Below, piece by piece: positions 1 through 8,421 of a DNA stretch of 64,000 nucleotides (the stretch's first letter is position 1; each line of letters opens with the position of its first letter). Below the pieces are notes generated by a model that worked only from the letters and a program-made list of their open reading frames with translations, ran no database searches and was not told where the DNA came from. Both the position numbers and the translations under genes were made by a program. The stretch comes from Flavobacteriales bacterium (GTDB taxonomy: Bacteria > Bacteroidota > Bacteroidia > Flavobacteriales > Flavobacteriaceae), in the NCBI GenBank assembly GCA_024643405.1, contig JAHENA010000002.1, positions 1 to 64,000 of the forward strand, in the 5' to 3' direction.

Positions 1-517
1 CTGTTCCACCATAAAAAATATCTACCAATTCTGATCTGGCATTCATTCCATTATTGGTTGGAGCTTTACCGCAAATTATTATACCACCCCAATCACCTGG
101 TTGAGGATTTGCTTCACCAGAAGTAATTACAATAGGATCAGTTTCATTTCCCCAAGTATAAATTTTACCTCCCTGTGCAATAGCAATATAGGCGTTTTTG
201 TTTTTTTGTGCTTTAATTACTGTGCCAGCAAGAATTTCTAATATGGCGCCATCTCTTACTAATAAAGGACCAGTTAATATGTATTCTATATTTGGAATGA
301 GTACCAATCTAGTAATTATTACGCCTTCTAAAGCATTTTCAGGAAGGCAAGAATTATAACAACTGCCACCGCAATCTATTCCGGTTTCATCTCCGTTCTG
401 AATCCCGTCATCACATGTAGATATCATTAGTACATCTCTAGTATCTTCTTTTGAGCAAGATATTAGATTGATTAAAATGAAAAATAATAAACTTAAATTA
501 AAGATAGACTTAAGCAT
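1..517 (-). CDS. Surface lipoprotein, 3' part outside window
   Basis: The reading frame starts with ATG at 517 and runs off the left edge after 172 codons, so only the N-terminal part is present. It opens with a lipoprotein signal peptide ending in the lipobox LISC (Cys about residue 21), which predicts lipid anchoring after export. A Cys/Gly/Asp-rich stretch follows (CDDGIQNGDETGIDCGGSC, residues about 36-54), a short motif common in secreted and surface proteins of Bacteroidota. The rest (GTVIKAQ..., GDWGGIIICG) resembles the start of a parallel beta-helix type surface protein. No enzymatic function can be assigned. It is separated from the next gene by a strong terminator. Confidence 0.8.
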   Translation of the reverse strand, partial: MLKSIFNLSLLFFILINLISCSKEDTRDVLMISTCDDGIQNGDETGIDCGGSCYNSCLPENALEGVIITRLVLIPNIEYILTGPLLVRDGAILEILAGTVIKAQKNKNAYIAIAQGGKIYTWGNETDPIVITSGEANPQPGDWGGIIICGKAPTNNGMNARSELVDIFYGGT

Positions 518-610
518 TAGTCCTATGTAATAATTGTTTAAGAATATAAAGTAACAAATTTAATGTTTAGTACCGTGAAATTATTCTCTAATTTAAGTAT
601 ATAAATTTTA

Positions 611-651
611 AAAAAAATAAAGCTGAAGTTTAACTTCAGCTTTATTTTTTT
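611..651. terminator. Bidirectional intrinsic terminator
   Basis: A perfect 20-bp inverted repeat (611-630 with 632-651) has A-rich and T-rich outer ends, so on either strand the hairpin is closed by a T run. It lies just downstream of the head-GIN gene on the minus strand and would end that transcript. Confidence 0.85.
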
Positions 652-669
652 GATTATAAAAAGGGTTGA

Positions 670-1395
670 TTATTGTTTGGTAATACTTCCTGAATGTGAA
701 TCTGTTTTATTAACCTTATCAGGGTTTCCATAATACTTGATGTCTCCACCACTATTAGCATCAGCTGTTAATTCTTTTGCGGTGTTAATAGTTATGTCTG
801 CACCACTGGTGGCTTTAACCTTACTGGAAATAGCAATTAATTCTGAGGCTTTTATATCGCTTCCACTTGAAGCATCTGCTTCTAATTTTTCTGTATTGCC
901 AGATAGTTTTAAATCACTACCACTACTGGAATTACAATGGAGTGTAGATGTATTTACAGTCAGTCTCATATCACTACCACTTGAACTGTTTAACTCTAAA
1001 TAATCCGTATTAATGGTGTTGGTTGAAATCACATCGCTACCACTTGTTGAGGTAATTTTAGAAACATCTTTAAAGGTTACCATTATTTTTTTTGATGTGG
1101 CATAGCCAATATTTTTTTCTGCATAAATAAGTAATTCATTATCTTTTACTTCAGTTTTAATGAGTTCGAGCAGATTTTCATCAGCCTCAATGACAATGCT
1201 TTCTTCATTGCCTTGCGTTATGTAGACTTCTAAGCCTTGACTGGCTTTAATGGCATTAAATGATTGGTTTAATGTGCGATTTTCTAATTGTACATCGCCA
1301 TTTCCATGAACGCCACCAAAATTCATATCAAAATTACAAGAGAACAGAGATAAGCTTAATAAAGAGGTTACGAGAATTTTAATTAATGTTGTCAT
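670..1395 (-). CDS. Head GIN domain (DUF2807) lipoprotein
   Basis: This is a putative cell-surface protein of the DUF2807/head-GIN family, which forms right-handed beta-helix-like repeats. From the ATG at 1395 there is a lipoprotein signal with lipobox SLFSC, then about 220 residues. The second half carries repeated Ser-Gly-Ser-Asp units (SGSDV, SGSDM, SGSDL, SGSDI, SGADI, SGGDI), about 20 residues apart. The frame can be extended to a TTG at 1428, but ATG 1395 gives a normal signal peptide and is preferred. It lies about 100 bp downstream of the PspC gene on the same strand, so it is probably part of that envelope-related group. Biochemical function is unknown. Confidence 0.8.
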   Translation of the reverse strand: MTTLIKILVTSLLSLSLFSCNFDMNFGGVHGNGDVQLENRTLNQSFNAIKASQGLEVYITQGNEESIVIEADENLLELIKTEVKDNELLIYAEKNIGYATSKKIMVTFKDVSKITSTSGSDVISTNTINTDYLELNSSSGSDMRLTVNTSTLHCNSSSGSDLKLSGNTEKLEADASSGSDIKASELIAISSKVKATSGADITINTAKELTADANSGGDIKYYGNPDKVNKTDSHSGSITKQ

Positions 1396-1500
1396 GATTG
1401 TTAGTTTTTTGATTAATATCTTGTTCAAAGATCTATGCTTTTAATAATAATAAGAAACATAAATATCTGAGTTGTTGATTTTAGTTGATGAATTGTTTAA

Positions 1501-3318
1501 TTAATTTTCGTCTGATTTTATTTGAATGCCATTATTATCAATATTAACTTTAACAGCAGGACTATTAGCTTTTAATCCGTTTTTATTTATTTTCAAACTA
1601 CTGCTATCTACTTTAATATCGATGCCCTCTTTGTTAATGATGATACCGTCATCTTCATGATGTATATCAATATCAAATTCTACAGGACAATCCAAACAAT
1701 CCACTTCATCAGTCTTGATTTTTAGAAAATGATTAACATGGTTGGAGGATACAATATTATCATCATATGAACGATCGTTTAAAAAGTTTCGAGTGTTATT
1801 ATTAAAATTGGCAATTATGCCTTCTGGCAGATATAAAATGATATCAATTTCTTGATCACTGAATTTATGTTTTGCTTCAGTCATTAAATAACTATCTAAT
1901 AAAATGTCGTTTCCTTTAATAGTATAACCATAACTTATGTTTTTAGCGCGTTCTGTTGCTTTGTCATAATCTCTTCCATCAGCAGATTTTTCAATACTTA
2001 TAGAAGCAAGTGAATCTGTAGTCGATTTTACAATAATGTCAATGTCCGATGAATAAATGATTTTCTCTCCATTTTCGTTAGTCGCTAATTTAAAGGATTG
2101 ATGGTTTCTGTAAATGCTCCCGTATTTATCATTGTTACCCATTTTAATTTTTAGAGTATCATTAGGTGCAATGTAGAATTCTTGTCTTTCCGTTACTCTT
2201 TCATTAAAAGCATGCTCACTTGCTTGTCTAATACCAATTATAATCAGTCCTATAATGGACAAAATCCATATTCCTAATAAGGTAAACTTAGCAATATTAC
2301 CAATTGATTTTAGATTGTTAACCAATATTTTTAGTCCTAAATAGAAAAGGAAAAAGAATGGAATTCCTACTAAAAAAAATACTAATAAGGATACTAACCA
2401 AATAGGTGTATTACCTGCGTTAGCCATTTCCACAAAGTCCATTCCAGGAATATGCAATATGTTAGTAACTCCTAATGAGAATAATCCAATTATCAGAGCA
2501 ATTAAAGCAGTGGCCCCGGTAATCATAAGAATGATTCCAATAAATTTGGCAAACACAGTGAAAAAGAACATAATAATGTCTCCAAGTGTATCAAAAAAAG
2601 ATTTAGAATTTGACTTTATGTTATTGCTTTGTTTTTTTAAATCTACTTTTTTTGCAGCATCAGACACATTTTTGGCCGCACCAGAAACAGATTCAGACAC
2701 ATTTTTAGCGACATCACTTACGGTTTCAGAAACACTTTCAAACCCGTCTTTAATTTTTTTTTCTATGTTGCTTATATTGACGGGCTCACCAGTCATGGTA
2801 AGTTTATCCGCAGTCGTTCTAGCTTCAGGAACTAAAACCCAAAACAATATATATATTAATATAAAGGTTCCGCCAGAACCAATAGCTAGTAATAGCCAGA
2901 TTAAACGAAGCCAAACGGCATCAATACCTAAATAATGACCTAAACCAGAAGCTACGCCGCCAATATAGGAGTTATCTGTGTCTCTAAATAGTTTTTTAGA
3001 AGGTGCTGATTTTGTATTATAGGTGGTTTTTGGTTCATCTTCAAATATTTCATCATCAACCAAATAGTCTTCTGGTTGGCCCATAATTGAAATAACCTCT
3101 TCTACCTCTTTATTTCCAATAACTTGTTTATCGTGTTTAATGCGCTCACTAAAAAGTTCCGAAATACGAGCTTCAATGTCTGAAATAATTTCAGAGCGAC
3201 CTTGAGAGTCTGTAAATGAACGTTTTATAGCCTCAAGATAGCGCTGTAATTTTACGTATGCATCTTCATCAATATGAAAAAATATACCTGCTAAATTTAT
3301 GTTGACTGTTTTATTCAT
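1501..3318 (-). CDS. PspC domain-containing membrane protein
   Basis: This 605-residue inner-membrane protein has a PspC domain at residues 108-166 (GGVASGLGHYLGID, then a hydrophobic segment ending in WVLVPEA). Before it is an N-terminal region typical of Bacteroidota PspC proteins (VNINLAGIFFHIDEDAY), and after it a Ser/Ala/Val-rich low-complexity linker (about 195-235). Three or four further membrane helices lie between about 250 and 370, followed by a C-terminal extracytoplasmic domain. PspC proteins belong to phage-shock type envelope-stress responses. The start overlaps the PadR gene by 8 bp, which indicates translational coupling and makes PadR the likely regulator. The C-terminal domain resembles DUF2807-like beta repeats only weakly. 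Confidence 0.9.
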   Translation of the reverse strand: MNKTVNINLAGIFFHIDEDAYVKLQRYLEAIKRSFTDSQGRSEIISDIEARISELFSERIKHDKQVIGNKEVEEVISIMGQPEDYLVDDEIFEDEPKTTYNTKSAPSKKLFRDTDNSYIGGVASGLGHYLGIDAVWLRLIWLLLAIGSGGTFILIYILFWVLVPEARTTADKLTMTGEPVNISNIEKKIKDGFESVSETVSDVAKNVSESVSGAAKNVSDAAKKVDLKKQSNNIKSNSKSFFDTLGDIIMFFFTVFAKFIGIILMITGATALIALIIGLFSLGVTNILHIPGMDFVEMANAGNTPIWLVSLLVFFLVGIPFFFLFYLGLKILVNNLKSIGNIAKFTLLGIWILSIIGLIIIGIRQASEHAFNERVTERQEFYIAPNDTLKIKMGNNDKYGSIYRNHQSFKLATNENGEKIIYSSDIDIIVKSTTDSLASISIEKSADGRDYDKATERAKNISYGYTIKGNDILLDSYLMTEAKHKFSDQEIDIILYLPEGIIANFNNNTRNFLNDRSYDDNIVSSNHVNHFLKIKTDEVDCLDCPVEFDIDIHHEDDGIIINKEGIDIKVDSSSLKINKNGLKANSPAVKVNIDNNGIQIKSDEN

Positions 3319-3655
3319 TTTTTGTTGTTTTTTTTCTGGTTACTAGGTTAACGGCGTTTTGTAATTCGCTCCATGTGGTATTTAATTCTTTTAGAAAAAG
3401 TTTCCCGGTTTCTGTTAAACCGTAATATTTTCTTGGTGGTCCTGAGGTGGATTCTTCCCATCTGTAATTAAGTAGACCTGCATTTTTAAGTCTTGTTAGT
3501 AGCGGATAAATGGTGCCTTCTACCACAAGCAGTTTGGCGTCTTTAAGAGTATCTAAAATTTCTGCTACGTACGCATCTTCATCTTTTAAGACCGAGAGTA
3601 TACAGTATTCTAATACACCTTTACGCATTTGTGCTTTTGTGTTTTCTATCTTCAT
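3311..3655 (-). CDS. PadR family transcriptional regulator
   Basis: This 114-residue winged-helix regulator of the PadR family is a typical length for the small PadR-s2 class without an extended dimerisation arm. The DNA-binding core is at residues 10-85 (LEYCILSVLKDEDAYVAEIL, VEGTIYPLLTRLKNAGLL, then the wing RKYYGLTETGK). Such proteins usually repress their own operon and respond to envelope or small-molecule signals. The gene sits between a DUF4870 gene (57 bp upstream) and pspC (8-bp overlap) on the same strand. This arrangement is common in Bacteroidota and implies local control of the pspC group. Confidence 0.92.
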   Translation of the reverse strand: MKIENTKAQMRKGVLEYCILSVLKDEDAYVAEILDTLKDAKLLVVEGTIYPLLTRLKNAGLLNYRWEESTSGPPRKYYGLTETGKLFLKELNTTWSELQNAVNLVTRKKTTKNE

Positions 3656-3712
3656 GTTCTAAAGCGTTTAAATATTATAAAACTGTTCATTTTTTGATTG
3701 ATTTATGATTGA

Positions 3713-4159
3713 TTATTTGATGAAATTAATTGTAAAAGGATATTGGTATAATTCACCGTCTCTGGCTTTTAAACTTGCTTTAATAATAAAGACCAGTTCT
3801 AAAATAAAGCCTAAAATGGCAATGCCTCCTAAAGCACCTCCTATATAAAGTAGAGGAGATGGTTTCCCAATGTTAAGATGAAAATCATGTAACCCATGAA
3901 AATCAATAAAGTCAAAACCATTAAATATATTAAATATGAAAAACGGAATGCTAATGGTACCTAAAATAATAGCATATAATAAAATGCTAATTTGAAAATT
4001 TATAGCTTGTTTGCCATGGGCATCTACAAATTCAGATTTATCTTTATTACTTACCCACAAAATAATAGGACCAATAAAATTTCCTAAAGGAATAATAAAC
4101 CTACTAAAGGTAGATAAGTGTACGAAGGTTGCGATGTTTTTTTGATGATTGTCTAACAT
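3713..4159 (-). CDS. DUF4870 domain-containing membrane protein
   Basis: This 148-residue protein has about three membrane segments (residues about 20-35, 55-75 and 102-125). The DUF4870 hallmark is the stretch around residues 22-55: a polar turn (SNKDKSEFVDAHGKQAINFQ) placed between hydrophobic segments. The family is Tic20-like in topology and has no established activity. It is the first gene of the minus-strand DUF4870-padR-pspC-DUF2807 series and has an exact Bacteroidota -7 element about 30 bp upstream, so it probably heads the transcript. Confidence 0.85.
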   Translation of the reverse strand: MLDNHQKNIATFVHLSTFSRFIIPLGNFIGPIILWVSNKDKSEFVDAHGKQAINFQISILLYAIILGTISIPFFIFNIFNGFDFIDFHGLHDFHLNIGKPSPLLYIGGALGGIAILGFILELVFIIKASLKARDGELYQYPFTINFIK

Positions 4160-4188
4160 GATTTCAAAGTATATAATAATATCCTATA

Positions 4189-4196
4189 CAAATATA
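4189..4196 (-). promoter_or_regulatory. -7 promoter element TATATTTG for DUF4870-padR-pspC
   Basis: On the minus strand this reads TATATTTG, an exact match to the Bacteroidota -7 consensus TAnnTTTG. It lies 30 bp upstream of the DUF4870 start codon. No convincing -33 element was fixed by eye. Confidence 0.5.
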
Positions 4197-4306
4197 TATC
4201 TAAAAGCAGGTATTATGTAACACATAGTACCATAATTTAACATAAATTTAACAAATTGTCATATCGATTATTTTCAATAAATTAGTGCAAAATTCAAAAA
4301 TATATA

Positions 4307-4762
4307 ATGAATATAACACCCAGAAAGCTAAATGCTTACACCATATTTAAATTGCCTTCTGCTTATTTATGCGGGGTGAGAACTAAGTTTATTGATAATG
4401 ACAAGAGTATAGTAACGGTAAGACATCGATGGATTAATCAAAATCCTTTTAAGTCTATGTTTTGGGCAGTGCAAGGTATGGCAGCGGAGTTTTCTACTGG
4501 CGCTTTAATTATTGGAAAAATACAAGAATCTGGTAAGCGTATTTCAATGTTAGTCACTTCAAATAATGCTTCATTTACTAAAAAGGCGACGGGTAAAATT
4601 ACCTTTACCTGTAAAGATGGACGACTCATTGATGACGCTATTAAAAAAACAATAACAACTGGTGAAGGTCAAACCTTTTGGATGCAATCTGTGGGTCTAA
4701 ATGAAGATGGTATTGCCGTTTCTACCTTCAATTTTGAATGGAGTATTAAGGTTAAAAGTTAA
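4307..4762 (+). CDS. DUF4442 domain protein (hotdog fold, thioesterase-like)
   Basis: This 151-residue protein matches the DUF4442 family, which has the hotdog fold of acyl-CoA thioesterases. Visible family features are the N-terminal LPSAYLCGVRTKFID, a middle helix AVQGMAAEFSTGALI that corresponds to the central hotdog helix, and the C-terminal strand region FNFEWSIK. No catalytic residue has been established for DUF4442, so substrate and activity are unknown. It is divergent from the DUF4870 operon and is followed after 71 bp by the AIM24 gene, with which it may be co-transcribed. Confidence 0.8.
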   Translation: MNITPRKLNAYTIFKLPSAYLCGVRTKFIDNDKSIVTVRHRWINQNPFKSMFWAVQGMAAEFSTGALIIGKIQESGKRISMLVTSNNASFTKKATGKITFTCKDGRLIDDAIKKTITTGEGQTFWMQSVGLNEDGIAVSTFNFEWSIKVKS

Positions 4763-4833
4763 ACTACATTTTTTATGTAACGAAAACATAATGACCTCTA
4801 CAAATAAAAAGAATAACAAATAAACTTTAAATA

Positions 4834-5634
4834 ATGAACGCACATGAAATAGATTATCATCTATATGGTGAAGAAATGCAATATGTTGAAATTGAACTTG
4901 ATCCTCAAGAAGGCGTGGTTGCTGAAGCTGGAAGTTTTATGATGATGGATGATGGTATTAAAATGGAAACTATCTTTGGAGATGGATCAACTAAAAATGA
5001 AGGTTTTTTAGGGTCTATTTTAGGAGCCGGAAAACGAATTCTTACTGGAGAAAGCTTATTTATGACTGCGTTTTATAACAATGTGGTTGGAAAACGAAAA
5101 GTATCCTTTGCTTCTCCTTATCCTGGTAAAATTATTCCAATTAATTTAAAGGAGTTTGGCGGTAAATTTATTTGTCAAAAGGACGCTTTTCTATGTGCAG
5201 CAAAAGGTGTTAGCATTGGAATAGAATTTAGCAAACGTTTAGGTAGAGGCCTTTTTGGTGGTGAAGGATTTATTATGGAAAAGTTAGAAGGCGATGGTAT
5301 GGCGTTTGTGCATGCAGGGGGCACTATGGCAAAAAAAGTGTTACAAGCGGGCGAAATTTTACGCGTGGATACTGGATGTATTGTAGGGTTTACCCAACAT
5401 GTTGATTATGATATTGAATTTATTGGAGGTATAAAAAACACCATTTTTGGAGGTGAAGGTCTGTTTTTCGCTAAATTACAAGGACCCGGAACAGTGTACA
5501 TTCAGTCTTTACCATTTAGCAGATTGGCTGGTCGTGTTTTGGCTTCAGCACCTCAAGGTGGCGGTAAACAAAAAGGAGAAGGCAGTATACTTGGAGGTCT
5601 TGGAAATTTAATTGATGGGGATAATAGATTTTAA
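4834..5634 (+). CDS. AIM24/TIGR00266 family protein
   Basis: This 266-residue protein of the AIM24 (TIGR00266) family is a widespread beta-sandwich fold related to mitochondrial Aim24 and often annotated as TRAP-like. Recognisable parts are the N-terminal [19 protein letters not shown], the Gly-rich segment with [19 protein letters not shown], and the repeated GGEG motifs (about residues 145 and 205) with [15 protein letters not shown]. The C-terminus is a Gly-rich tail. Function in bacteria is not established. The length is normal for the family and nothing looks damaged. Confidence 0.88.
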   Translation: MNAHEIDYHLYGEEMQYVEIELDPQEGVVAEAGSFMMMDDGIKMETIFGDGSTKNEGFLGSILGAGKRILTGESLFMTAFYNNVVGKRKVSFASPYPGKIIPINLKEFGGKFICQKDAFLCAAKGVSIGIEFSKRLGRGLFGGEGFIMEKLEGDGMAFVHAGGTMAKKVLQAGEILRVDTGCIVGFTQHVDYDIEFIGGIKNTIFGGEGLFFAKLQGPGTVYIQSLPFSRLAGRVLASAPQGGGKQKGEGSILGGLGNLIDGDNRF

Positions 5635-5764
5635 CAGTTAATATTTTGTTTAAACTTAGATTAGTAACAATATTTTCCTTAAATTCGAGTTATAAATTTA
5701 ATTAATCCGCCTAAAAAATATTTATACTTTAGTAATTTTTCAACCAAAAACCTATAGTAAAATT

Positions 5765-5962
5765 ATGGCAAGAGCAATGTTAGAGTACACCAAAACAATA
5801 CTGCATAAAGTTAGTTTTGATGTAAGTTTGTTCTGTAAAGAAGTACAAAAGGCAGTTCAAAGATTATTGCCTTATGAGATTGAAGAATTAAAATTGTTTA
5901 TTCTTTCTCTCGTGCAACAGAACCCTGAATTAAATCAATCTTTGGTTTATTTAAATGCATAA
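5765..5962 (+). CDS. Conserved small protein, 65 aa, function unknown
   Basis: The ORF encodes a 65-residue, largely helical, mildly amphipathic protein (ARAMLEYTKTILHKVSFD at the start, LFILSLVQQNPELNQSL near the end) with no membrane segment or signal peptide. The architecture looks cytosolic. It starts with ATG after an AT-rich leader and ends two bases before a strong terminator, which supports it as a real, separately transcribed gene. I believe similar small proteins occur across Flavobacteriaceae, but no function is known to me. Confidence 0.7.
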   Translation: MARAMLEYTKTILHKVSFDVSLFCKEVQKAVQRLLPYEIEELKLFILSLVQQNPELNQSLVYLNA

Positions 5963-5963
5963 A

Positions 5964-5992
5964 GAAAAGAGCGACGAACAGTCGCTCTTTTC
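5964..5992. terminator. Bidirectional intrinsic terminator
   Basis: A perfect 12-bp stem (5964-5975 with 5981-5992) with a 5-base loop, GC-rich at the tip and A/T-rich at the base. It separates the convergent small gene (plus) from oxyR (minus), whose stop codon begins at 5992. Confidence 0.9.
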
Positions 5993-6930
5993 TATTTTGC
6001 TAATGGACTAATGATTTCTACATTTTGAAATGCGATGGCGCCTCTTATGATGCCTGATATAACGCTTTGTAAAGCCTCAATAATTTGCATTTTTAATTCA
6101 CTTTTATGATAAATGATACTGACTTCCCTAGCTGGAGTTGGATCTTTGAAATAATGTAAGTTTTGTTTTTCATTTTCTTTGATATCAAGGGTGTGTAAAT
6201 AAGGTAAAAGGGTCATGCCTAAACCTTCGTTTGAAAGTTTAATAAGAGTTTCAATACTACCACTTTCTATTTGGAATTTATCTTCAGTATTCTTTTTAAA
6301 AGCATTACACAGGTTAATCACGCCATCTCTAAAGCAGTGACCATCTTCCAAAAGTAACATATCATTAAGATCTAGGTCAGATACCTCAATTTTTTTATTT
6401 TGGTGTAACCTGTGAGTGCTTGGTATATAGCTCACAAAGGGCTCATAAAATAATACGCGTTCTTTAATAGTTTCAAGTTCTAAAGGAGTAGAAACAATAG
6501 CGGCATCTAAATGACCATCATTGATTCTTGAGATTATTTCATCAGTGGTTAATTCTTCTATTTTAAGTTTTACTTTTGGATGTTTTTTTATAAAAGATTT
6601 TAAAAACATAGGCAAAAGGGTAGGCATAATAGTAGGTATAATCCCTAATTTAAATTCACCTCCTATAAATCCTTTTTGTTGATCTACAATATCTTGTATT
6701 CTATAAGATTCATTTACAATGTTTCTGGCTTGTGTTACAATTTTTCGCCCAACATCTGTAAGCTCTATAGGTTTTTTAGATCTGTCAAAAATTAAAACAT
6801 CCAACTGGTCTTCAAGTTTTTGAATTTGCATGCTTAAAGTAGGTTGTGTAACAAAACACTTTTCTGCTGCTTTTGTAAAATTTTGGTGTTCCGCAACTGC
6901 TAATACGTATGATAACTGTGTTATAGTCAT
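5992..6930 (-). CDS. oxyR: OxyR-type LysR family peroxide-sensing regulator
   Basis: This LysR-type transcriptional regulator has 312 residues from the ATG at 6930. The winged HTH occupies residues 1-60 (TITQLSYVLAVAEHQNFTKA, TQPTLSMQIQKLE) and the effector domain the rest. The segment LEDGHCFRDGVINLC places Cys199 and Cys208 nine residues apart, the same numbers as the redox disulfide pair of Escherichia coli OxyR. This strongly supports both peroxide sensing and the chosen start, because the longer frame to a TTG at 6969 would shift the numbering by 13. No catalase or dps gene is adjacent. The divergent neighbour is a TRIC channel gene. Confidence 0.92.
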   Translation of the reverse strand: MTITQLSYVLAVAEHQNFTKAAEKCFVTQPTLSMQIQKLEDQLDVLIFDRSKKPIELTDVGRKIVTQARNIVNESYRIQDIVDQQKGFIGGEFKLGIIPTIMPTLLPMFLKSFIKKHPKVKLKIEELTTDEIISRINDGHLDAAIVSTPLELETIKERVLFYEPFVSYIPSTHRLHQNKKIEVSDLDLNDMLLLEDGHCFRDGVINLCNAFKKNTEDKFQIESGSIETLIKLSNEGLGMTLLPYLHTLDIKENEKQNLHYFKDPTPAREVSIIYHKSELKMQIIEALQSVISGIIRGAIAFQNVEIISPLAK

Positions 6931-7024
6931 GAGCAAGAATTTAGACTTTAAAAATACAAAAACTATCAATAAAATTGATGATAAGTGGTGTTAATAATAG
7001 ATTAAATATTTGCAGAAACATTGA

Positions 7025-7040
7025 TTACTTACATAAGTAA
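7025..7040. promoter_or_regulatory. Dyad TTACTTA-CA-TAAGTAA between oxyR and TRIC gene
   Basis: Perfect 7-bp arms around a 2-base centre, about 95 bp upstream of oxyR and 72 bp upstream of the TRIC gene. It may be an operator, but nothing links it to a specific protein. Confidence 0.3.
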
Positions 7041-7099
7041 CGTTAATATGTTGCATCAAATATTTTTTATTTAATCGCTTTGACTCAAAAATATTCCTT

Positions 7100-7107
7100 T
7101 AATTTTG
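7100..7107 (+). promoter_or_regulatory. -7 promoter element TAATTTTG for TRIC gene
   Basis: Exact TAnnTTTG match, with a TTG at 7080-7082 as possible -33 element (17-base gap). It ends only 4 bases before the ATG at 7112, so transcription would begin at or very near the start codon and give a leaderless mRNA. Confidence 0.6.
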
Positions 7108-7111
7108 GAGC

Positions 7112-7714
7112 ATGTTTTATACTATTGATATTTTAGGAACCATCGCTTTTGCCATTTCTGGTGTCTTGGTAGCTATTAATAAAAAAATGGATTTATTTGG
7201 TATTCTTATCATTGGTTTTGTGACGGCCGTTGGTGGTGGGACTCTTAGAGATATTTTAATAGGTCAAACTCCAGTAAGTTGGATGCTAGATATTACCTAC
7301 ACTTATTTTATTTTAGGATCTGCAATTTTTGCAATTCTATTTAGAAGTTATATTAATTACTTAAGAACATCACTATTTCTTTTTGATACCATTGGGATAG
7401 GATTATACACCGTTGTCGGTATTGAAAAGGGCATTCATGCAGGACTTCATCCAATTATTTGTATTGCCTTGGGTACTATTACGGCCTCTTTTGGAGGTGT
7501 TATTCGTGATATTTTAAGTAATGAAATACCGGTAATTTTTAGAAAGGAAATTTATGCAACCGCATGTATTATTGGAGGAATCACCTACTTTTTGGTAAGA
7601 AAGTTTCCATTGGATGACAATTTTGTTTTTTTACTTTCAGCTGGAATTGTGATTCTTATAAGAATTTTGGCCGTTAAATTCAAAATTGGATTACCAACTG
7701 TTTATAAAGATTAA
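7112..7714 (+). CDS. Trimeric intracellular cation channel (TRIC/UPF0126) protein
   Basis: This 200-residue integral membrane protein has about seven hydrophobic helices and the internal repeat of the UPF0126/TRIC family. The hallmark GGG(T/V)xRDIL appears twice, as AVGGGTLRDILIG (about residues 40-52) and SFGGVIRDILSNE (about 128-140). Prokaryotic TRIC proteins form trimeric K+-permeable channels; the bacterial role is poorly defined. It is divergent from oxyR and overlaps the 3' end of the convergent cyclophilin gene by 4 bp. The start MFYTIDILGTIAF is the usual family N-terminus. Confidence 0.9.
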   Translation: MFYTIDILGTIAFAISGVLVAINKKMDLFGILIIGFVTAVGGGTLRDILIGQTPVSWMLDITYTYFILGSAIFAILFRSYINYLRTSLFLFDTIGIGLYTVVGIEKGIHAGLHPIICIALGTITASFGGVIRDILSNEIPVIFRKEIYATACIIGGITYFLVRKFPLDDNFVFLLSAGIVILIRILAVKFKIGLPTVYKD

Positions 7715-8418
7715 TGGATTATTTCAGCTTTTCTAATAAATACATTACGTAGTGGCCAATCGGCTTCATCTGTTTTAACGGCAGCAATTTTATCAACCAC
7801 ATCCATGCCTGCAATTACTTTTCCAAAAACAGTATAATCACCATCCAGAAAATGAGAACCGCCTTGTTGTTGAATAATAAAAAATTCAAAAGGAGAAGCT
7901 AATTTGTAAGGATTATCAATTTCGCCACTTGGCATAGAAATGACCCCTCTTTCATGTGTAAACCCTCTATTGGTATCTGTCGGTAACAGGTATCTTCCAA
8001 TTTCGGCCCTTTTGTTAGCTGTTTTTTTATCGTCGCTATTGCCTCCTTGAATGATAAAGTTATTGATTACTCTGTAAAATTGTGTATTGTTAAAATAGCC
8101 TCTTTTAGTAAGATATATAAAATTAGATCTATGAAATTTAGTTTCGTTAAACAATAAAATATCAATAGAGCCAAAATCTGTAGTCAACCGCACCTTATTT
8201 TCTTTATGCTTCTTGTCATATTCTAAAAAGAATTCCATGGCATTTTGCAAACCATCTAAGACTGGATAAGGTTTAGAATCGTCTTCTTCAGTTTCATTTT
8301 CAGCCTGATTATTTTCTACTCCCGTTTCAGTATTCTCATACTTAATTTTCTTTTTAGTTTGTTTATCTTCACAATTTAAAAGTAAAAGGAATACAACTAA
8401 TAGCCACACAATTCTCAT
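7711..8418 (-). CDS. Cyclophilin-type peptidyl-prolyl cis-trans isomerase, lipoprotein
   Basis: A 235-residue secreted peptidyl-prolyl isomerase. A lipoprotein signal (lipobox LLLNC, Cys about 16) is followed by a charged linker rich in Lys and Glu (residues about 17-50). The cyclophilin-like domain covers about residues 77-235: TDFGSIDILLFNETKFHR, FYRVINNFIIQGG, HERGVISMPSG, FFIIQQQGGSHFLDGDYTVFGKVIAGMDVV. The Arg of FYRVI and the Q-G-G and FGK features match active cyclophilins. It probably assists folding of envelope proteins from the periplasmic face of a membrane. Its start codon lies 3 bp from that of the divergent NUDIX gene. Confidence 0.9.
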   Translation of the reverse strand: MRIVWLLVVFLLLLNCEDKQTKKKIKYENTETGVENNQAENETEEDDSKPYPVLDGLQNAMEFFLEYDKKHKENKVRLTTDFGSIDILLFNETKFHRSNFIYLTKRGYFNNTQFYRVINNFIIQGGNSDDKKTANKRAEIGRYLLPTDTNRGFTHERGVISMPSGEIDNPYKLASPFEFFIIQQQGGSHFLDGDYTVFGKVIAGMDVVDKIAAVKTDEADWPLRNVFIRKAEIIH

Positions 8419-8421
8419 AGA

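Noticed and set aside
737-1003. Open frame on the plus strand opposite the head-GIN lipoprotein
   Set aside because: It is the mirror of the SGSD repeats and is rich in Ser, Leu and Pro without start context; the minus-strand gene has a signal peptide and family match.
840-1060. Short repeated DNA units resembling a repeat array
   Set aside because: The units are codons for the SGSD repeats inside a coding gene; spacers are not unique sequence of constant length, so this is not CRISPR.
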